In this document: piece after piece, positions 44,446-46,577 of the stretch
Position numbering within the stretch: the first letter of the stretch is position 1
Layout of the letters: each line of letters begins with the position of its first letter
Origin: Gemmatimonadales bacterium
Lineage (GTDB): Bacteria > Gemmatimonadota > Gemmatimonadetes > Gemmatimonadales > GWC2-71-9
NCBI GenBank assembly: GCA_020633775.1
Contig: JACKDA010000011.1
Span: forward strand, 1-46,577
Direction: 5' to 3'
Length of the DNA stretch: 46,577 nt
Notes under the pieces: model-generated
The model's database searches: none
Told to the model about the DNA's origin: nothing
What the model saw: only the letters and a program-made list of their open reading frames with translations
Position numbers and translations under genes: made by a program

Positions 44446-45704
44446 AGCCCCTCGCCCTCCTCCTCAGCGCCATCGGGCTCGGCTCGGTGGCCGCGGCACG
44501 GGTCGTGACCCCGCCGACGGCCGTACCGCAGTCGCTCCATATCGGTGACTGGACCGACTGGTCCGACGAGCGCCCCGGCCCCGACTCCGCCCGCGTGGCG
44601 ATCCTCCTGGGCGCCATGGGCTCGACCGACGCGGCGGTCTGCGAGATGCTCTCCGACCAGCTCGGCAACTTCTGGTTCAGCGGCGGGGAGTTCGGCATCG
44701 GGCGGCTCGCCGACGCCCGCGTCGCCGCGCGCGCCGCGCGGGATTCCCTCTCGGGCCGACTGCGTGACCCCGCAGCCATCGCCCTGGTCACCGCGCGGCT
44801 CGCGAGCGACGACCCGTGTGTCCGACGCACCGCCGCGCGACTGCTCGGGCGCAGCACCGCCCCCGACGCGGCGCTGGCACGCCTCGCCACCGACGCCAAC
44901 CCGCGGATCCGCGAGGCGGGGCTGCTCGCCATCGGGACCCACGACCGGCCGGATCTTCGGACCCGGGTGGAGTCGGCGCTCACCGATCGCGAGGCCGGCG
45001 TCCGTGCGATGGCGGCATGGGCCCTCGGCTCGCTGGAGGATCGCGCCTCCGTCGATGCGCTGACCGCCGTGCTGCGCGATCCCGACGTGCGCGTGCGCAC
45101 CAACGCCGCATGGGCCCTCGGCACGATCGAGGACCCCCGTGCGGTCTCCGCCCTCCTCCCGCTGCTGCGCGACGCCGACGTCGGCGTGCGGGCCACCACC
45201 GCGGAGGCACTGGGCGACATCGAGGCGATCGAAGCCGCGGTACCGATCGAGCGACTCCTCGAGCGCGATGCCGATCGGCGGGTGCGATTCGCCGCGGTCG
45301 ACGCGCTGGGGCAGATCGAGGCGGCGAGTTCGGCGGAGCCGCTCGCCCGTGTCCTCGAGGCCGGCGACGCCGAGCTTGCGCTCGCCGCGGCCGACGCCCT
45401 CGGCTCGCTCGACAACCTCCGGCGCGCTCCGGCGGCGCTGATGCGGGCGGCATCCGCGTCCGATCCGCGACTGCGCCGCAGCGCGATCGACGCGCTGTCG
45501 AGCATCGAGGACCCGGCGTCCGCTGATGTCCTCATCGCGGCGATCTCGGATGCGGTTCCCGACGTCCGCCGCCAGGCGATCGAGGCGCTCGGCAGCATGG
45601 AGGTCGTGCAGGCCACGGCGGCGATCACCCGGGCGCTGGGCGACAGCGACCCCGAGGTGCGGCGCGCCGCGGTCGAGGCGCTGGCCGACATCGAGGACCG
45701 CTAG
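44442..45704 (+). CDS. Secreted HEAT-repeat protein
   Basis: A 420-residue protein with a signal peptide (MKPLALLLSAIGLGSVAAA), a unique N-terminal region of about 80 residues (IGDWTDWSDERPGPDSARVA) and about ten HEAT repeats of 31 residues (for example DVRVRTNAAWALGTIEDPRA). The repeats resemble those of the M56 protein next door, which suggests duplication or direct interaction. The ATG overlaps the M56 stop (ATGA), so translation is coupled. As a soluble periplasmic scaffold it could be the ligand, antagonist or target of the membrane protease. Biochemical function unknown. Confidence 0.85.
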   Translation: MKPLALLLSAIGLGSVAAARVVTPPTAVPQSLHIGDWTDWSDERPGPDSARVAILLGAMGSTDAAVCEMLSDQLGNFWFSGGEFGIGRLADARVAARAARDSLSGRLRDPAAIALVTARLASDDPCVRRTAARLLGRSTAPDAALARLATDANPRIREAGLLAIGTHDRPDLRTRVESALTDREAGVRAMAAWALGSLEDRASVDALTAVLRDPDVRVRTNAAWALGTIEDPRAVSALLPLLRDADVGVRATTAEALGDIEAIEAAVPIERLLERDADRRVRFAAVDALGQIEAASSAEPLARVLEAGDAELALAAADALGSLDNLRRAPAALMRAASASDPRLRRSAIDALSSIEDPASADVLIAAISDAVPDVRRQAIEALGSMEVVQATAAITRALGDSDPEVRRAAVEALADIEDR

Positions 45705-45714
45705 CGCAACGAGG

Positions 45715-45730
45715 CCCCCCGCGAGGGGGG
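45715..45730 (+). terminator. Short GC-rich hairpin after the HEAT gene
   Basis: CCCCCC (45715-45720) and GGGGGG (45725-45730) enclose GCGA, followed by TTCTC. It lies 10 bases after the stop codon of the HEAT gene and could end the BlaI operon. Confidence 0.5.
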
Positions 45731-45744
45731 TTCTCGATGCCCAT

Positions 45745-45766
45745 AACTACTACATCTGTAGCAGTA
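45745..45766. promoter_or_regulatory. Second BlaI-type operator, upstream of the DUF5916 gene
   Basis: AACTACTACA-TC-TGTAGCAGTA, an inverted repeat with 8 of 10 positions matched. It contains CTACATCTGTAG (45750-45761), which agrees with CTACGCCTGTAG (41648-41659) at 10 of 12 positions. It lies about 95 bp before the next start codon. Confidence 0.6.
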
Positions 45767-45855
45767 CAGTCGTCGTCGAGTGCCGATGTATCGAATTGCA
45801 ACCTTCCGGTTCCCTGTTCCATCAAACCGCACAACCCGAATCCCGAGTCGACCCG

Positions 45856-46577
45856 ATGCCCCCAGTCCTTGGCCTCCTCCTCGCCCTGCAGGGCCCCGCC
45901 GTGCCGGCCACCGTTCCGAGCCCGGACGTCGCTCCGCCGCCCCGGCGGCACCCGCCGGGCGAGGTCGAGGCGGCGATGGCCACCGCGGCCCCGGTGCTCG
46001 ATGGGCTCGCCACCGACGCGGTGTGGCAGCGGGCGATGGTGATCGACGACTTCGCCGAGGTGCGCCCGATCGAGTTGGGCACGCCGCGACAGCGGACCGA
46101 GGCGCGGGTCGCCTACGACGCGCGCAACCTCTACGTGCTGGTGCGGGCCTGGGACACCGCCCCGGACAGCATCGTGGGGCTCCTCTCGCGCCGGGACGAC
46201 GAGACCAGTTCCGACCAGATCACGGTGCTGATCGACAGCTACCATGATCGGCGCACGGGGCACGGATTCGTCGTCAACCCGGCCGGCGTGCAGGTGGACT
46301 ACGCGGTGAACGACAACGGCAACGAGGACAACGCCTGGGACGCCGTCTGGGACGTCGCGACCCGCGTCGACTCGCTCGGCTGGACGGCGGAGTTCCGGAT
46401 TCCGTTCTCGCAGCTCCGCTTCGCCCCCGCGCCGAGCGTGACGTTCGGCTTCGCGATCTGGCGGAGCTACCAGCGCGAGACGGCGTCGATGTCGTGGCCC
46501 GGGATCCGGCTCTCGTCCGCGGGCTACGTCACCCAGTGGGGCGACCTCGTCGGGTTGCGCGACATCGCCCCGCCGCG
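45856..46577 (+). CDS. DUF5916-family outer-membrane protein with CBM9-like N-terminus, 3'-partial
   Basis: The frame is open from the ATG at 45856 to the window end (240 codons, no stop). A signal peptide (MPPVLGLLLALQGPAVPA) and a Pro-rich spacer precede a CBM9-like sandwich: APVLDGLATDAVWQRAM, ARVAYDARNLYVLVRAWDTA, SDQITVLIDSYHDRRTGHGF, WTAEFRIPFSQLRF and FGFAIWRSYQRE. Full-length relatives continue with a DUF5916 beta-barrel-like region; that part lies outside the window. A BlaI-type operator lies upstream. No -35/-10 pair is obvious. It shares its fold with the stand-alone CBM9-like protein at 11907-12704, but the sequences are not close. Confidence 0.85.
   Translation, partial: MPPVLGLLLALQGPAVPATVPSPDVAPPPRRHPPGEVEAAMATAAPVLDGLATDAVWQRAMVIDDFAEVRPIELGTPRQRTEARVAYDARNLYVLVRAWDTAPDSIVGLLSRRDDETSSDQITVLIDSYHDRRTGHGFVVNPAGVQVDYAVNDNGNEDNAWDAVWDVATRVDSLGWTAEFRIPFSQLRFAPAPSVTFGFAIWRSYQRETASMSWPGIRLSSAGYVTQWGDLVGLRDIAPP

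Overview
The window is 46.6 kb of very GC-rich bacterial DNA, densely coded and bounded by two incomplete genes. No species can be named from it. The outer-membrane repertoire (two TonB-dependent receptors, a FecR/ECF-sigma pair, DUF5916 and family-9-like carbohydrate-binding proteins, many lipoproteins) and a class of NirK with a C-terminal cytochrome c fit a Gram-negative such as a member of Gemmatimonadota; that placement is inference. No phage, insertion sequence, CRISPR array or resistance island was seen. No gap without a gene exceeds about 300 bases.

Layout. 1-5.4 kb: end of an M24 peptidase, converging on a four-gene MacAB-like exporter operon (adaptor, ATPase, two permeases, all start/stop-overlapping). 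5.5-9.3 kb: a zinc aspartoacylase/succinylglutamate-desuccinylase-type hydrolase, divergent from an acyltransferase followed by an NfeD-like/flotillin pair. 9.4-12.7 kb (minus): CBM9-like secreted protein, NirK-cytochrome c lipoprotein, Tat-exported TIM-barrel (GHL10-like) protein. 12.8-18.6 kb (plus): PP2C phosphatase, a GCS2-CBS fusion, an M49-like metallopeptidase lipoprotein and a fatty acid desaturase. 18.6-22.7 kb: a 50-bp tandem repeat, then a Fec-like surface-signalling unit (TonB receptor with STN domain, FecR, divergent ECF sigma). 22.8-30.6 kb: lipoprotein, a large palindromic repeat, MscS channel, DnaK, HtrA-like protease, small lipoprotein, tRNA-Leu(UAG), HD-GYP protein and response regulator. 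30.6-35.9 kb: trigger factor, ClpP, ClpX, EngB, lipoprotein, hexapeptide acyltransferase. 36.1-40.7 kb: a TonB receptor and a beta-helix-like lipoprotein that share an unusual 11-bp-period repeat in their upstream regions. 40.7-46.6 kb: a composite repeat island, a lipoprotein, then a BlaI-type repressor, an M56 metalloprotease fused to about twelve HEAT repeats, a secreted HEAT-repeat protein, and the start of a DUF5916 protein.

The most interesting unit is the last one. The repressor gene carries a perfect 16-bp palindrome just downstream of a TTGACA promoter, and the same CTAC-N2-CTGTAG core lies 95 bp ahead of the DUF5916 gene 4 kb away. This suggests a BlaR1/BlaI-like proteolytic signalling circuit in which periplasmic HEAT repeats replace the beta-lactam sensor, with the DUF5916 protein as a regulon member. 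Second in interest are the 11-bp-period GTGAC repeats in front of both genes of the TonB-receptor/lipoprotein pair. Functions are read from motifs alone; no database search was run.
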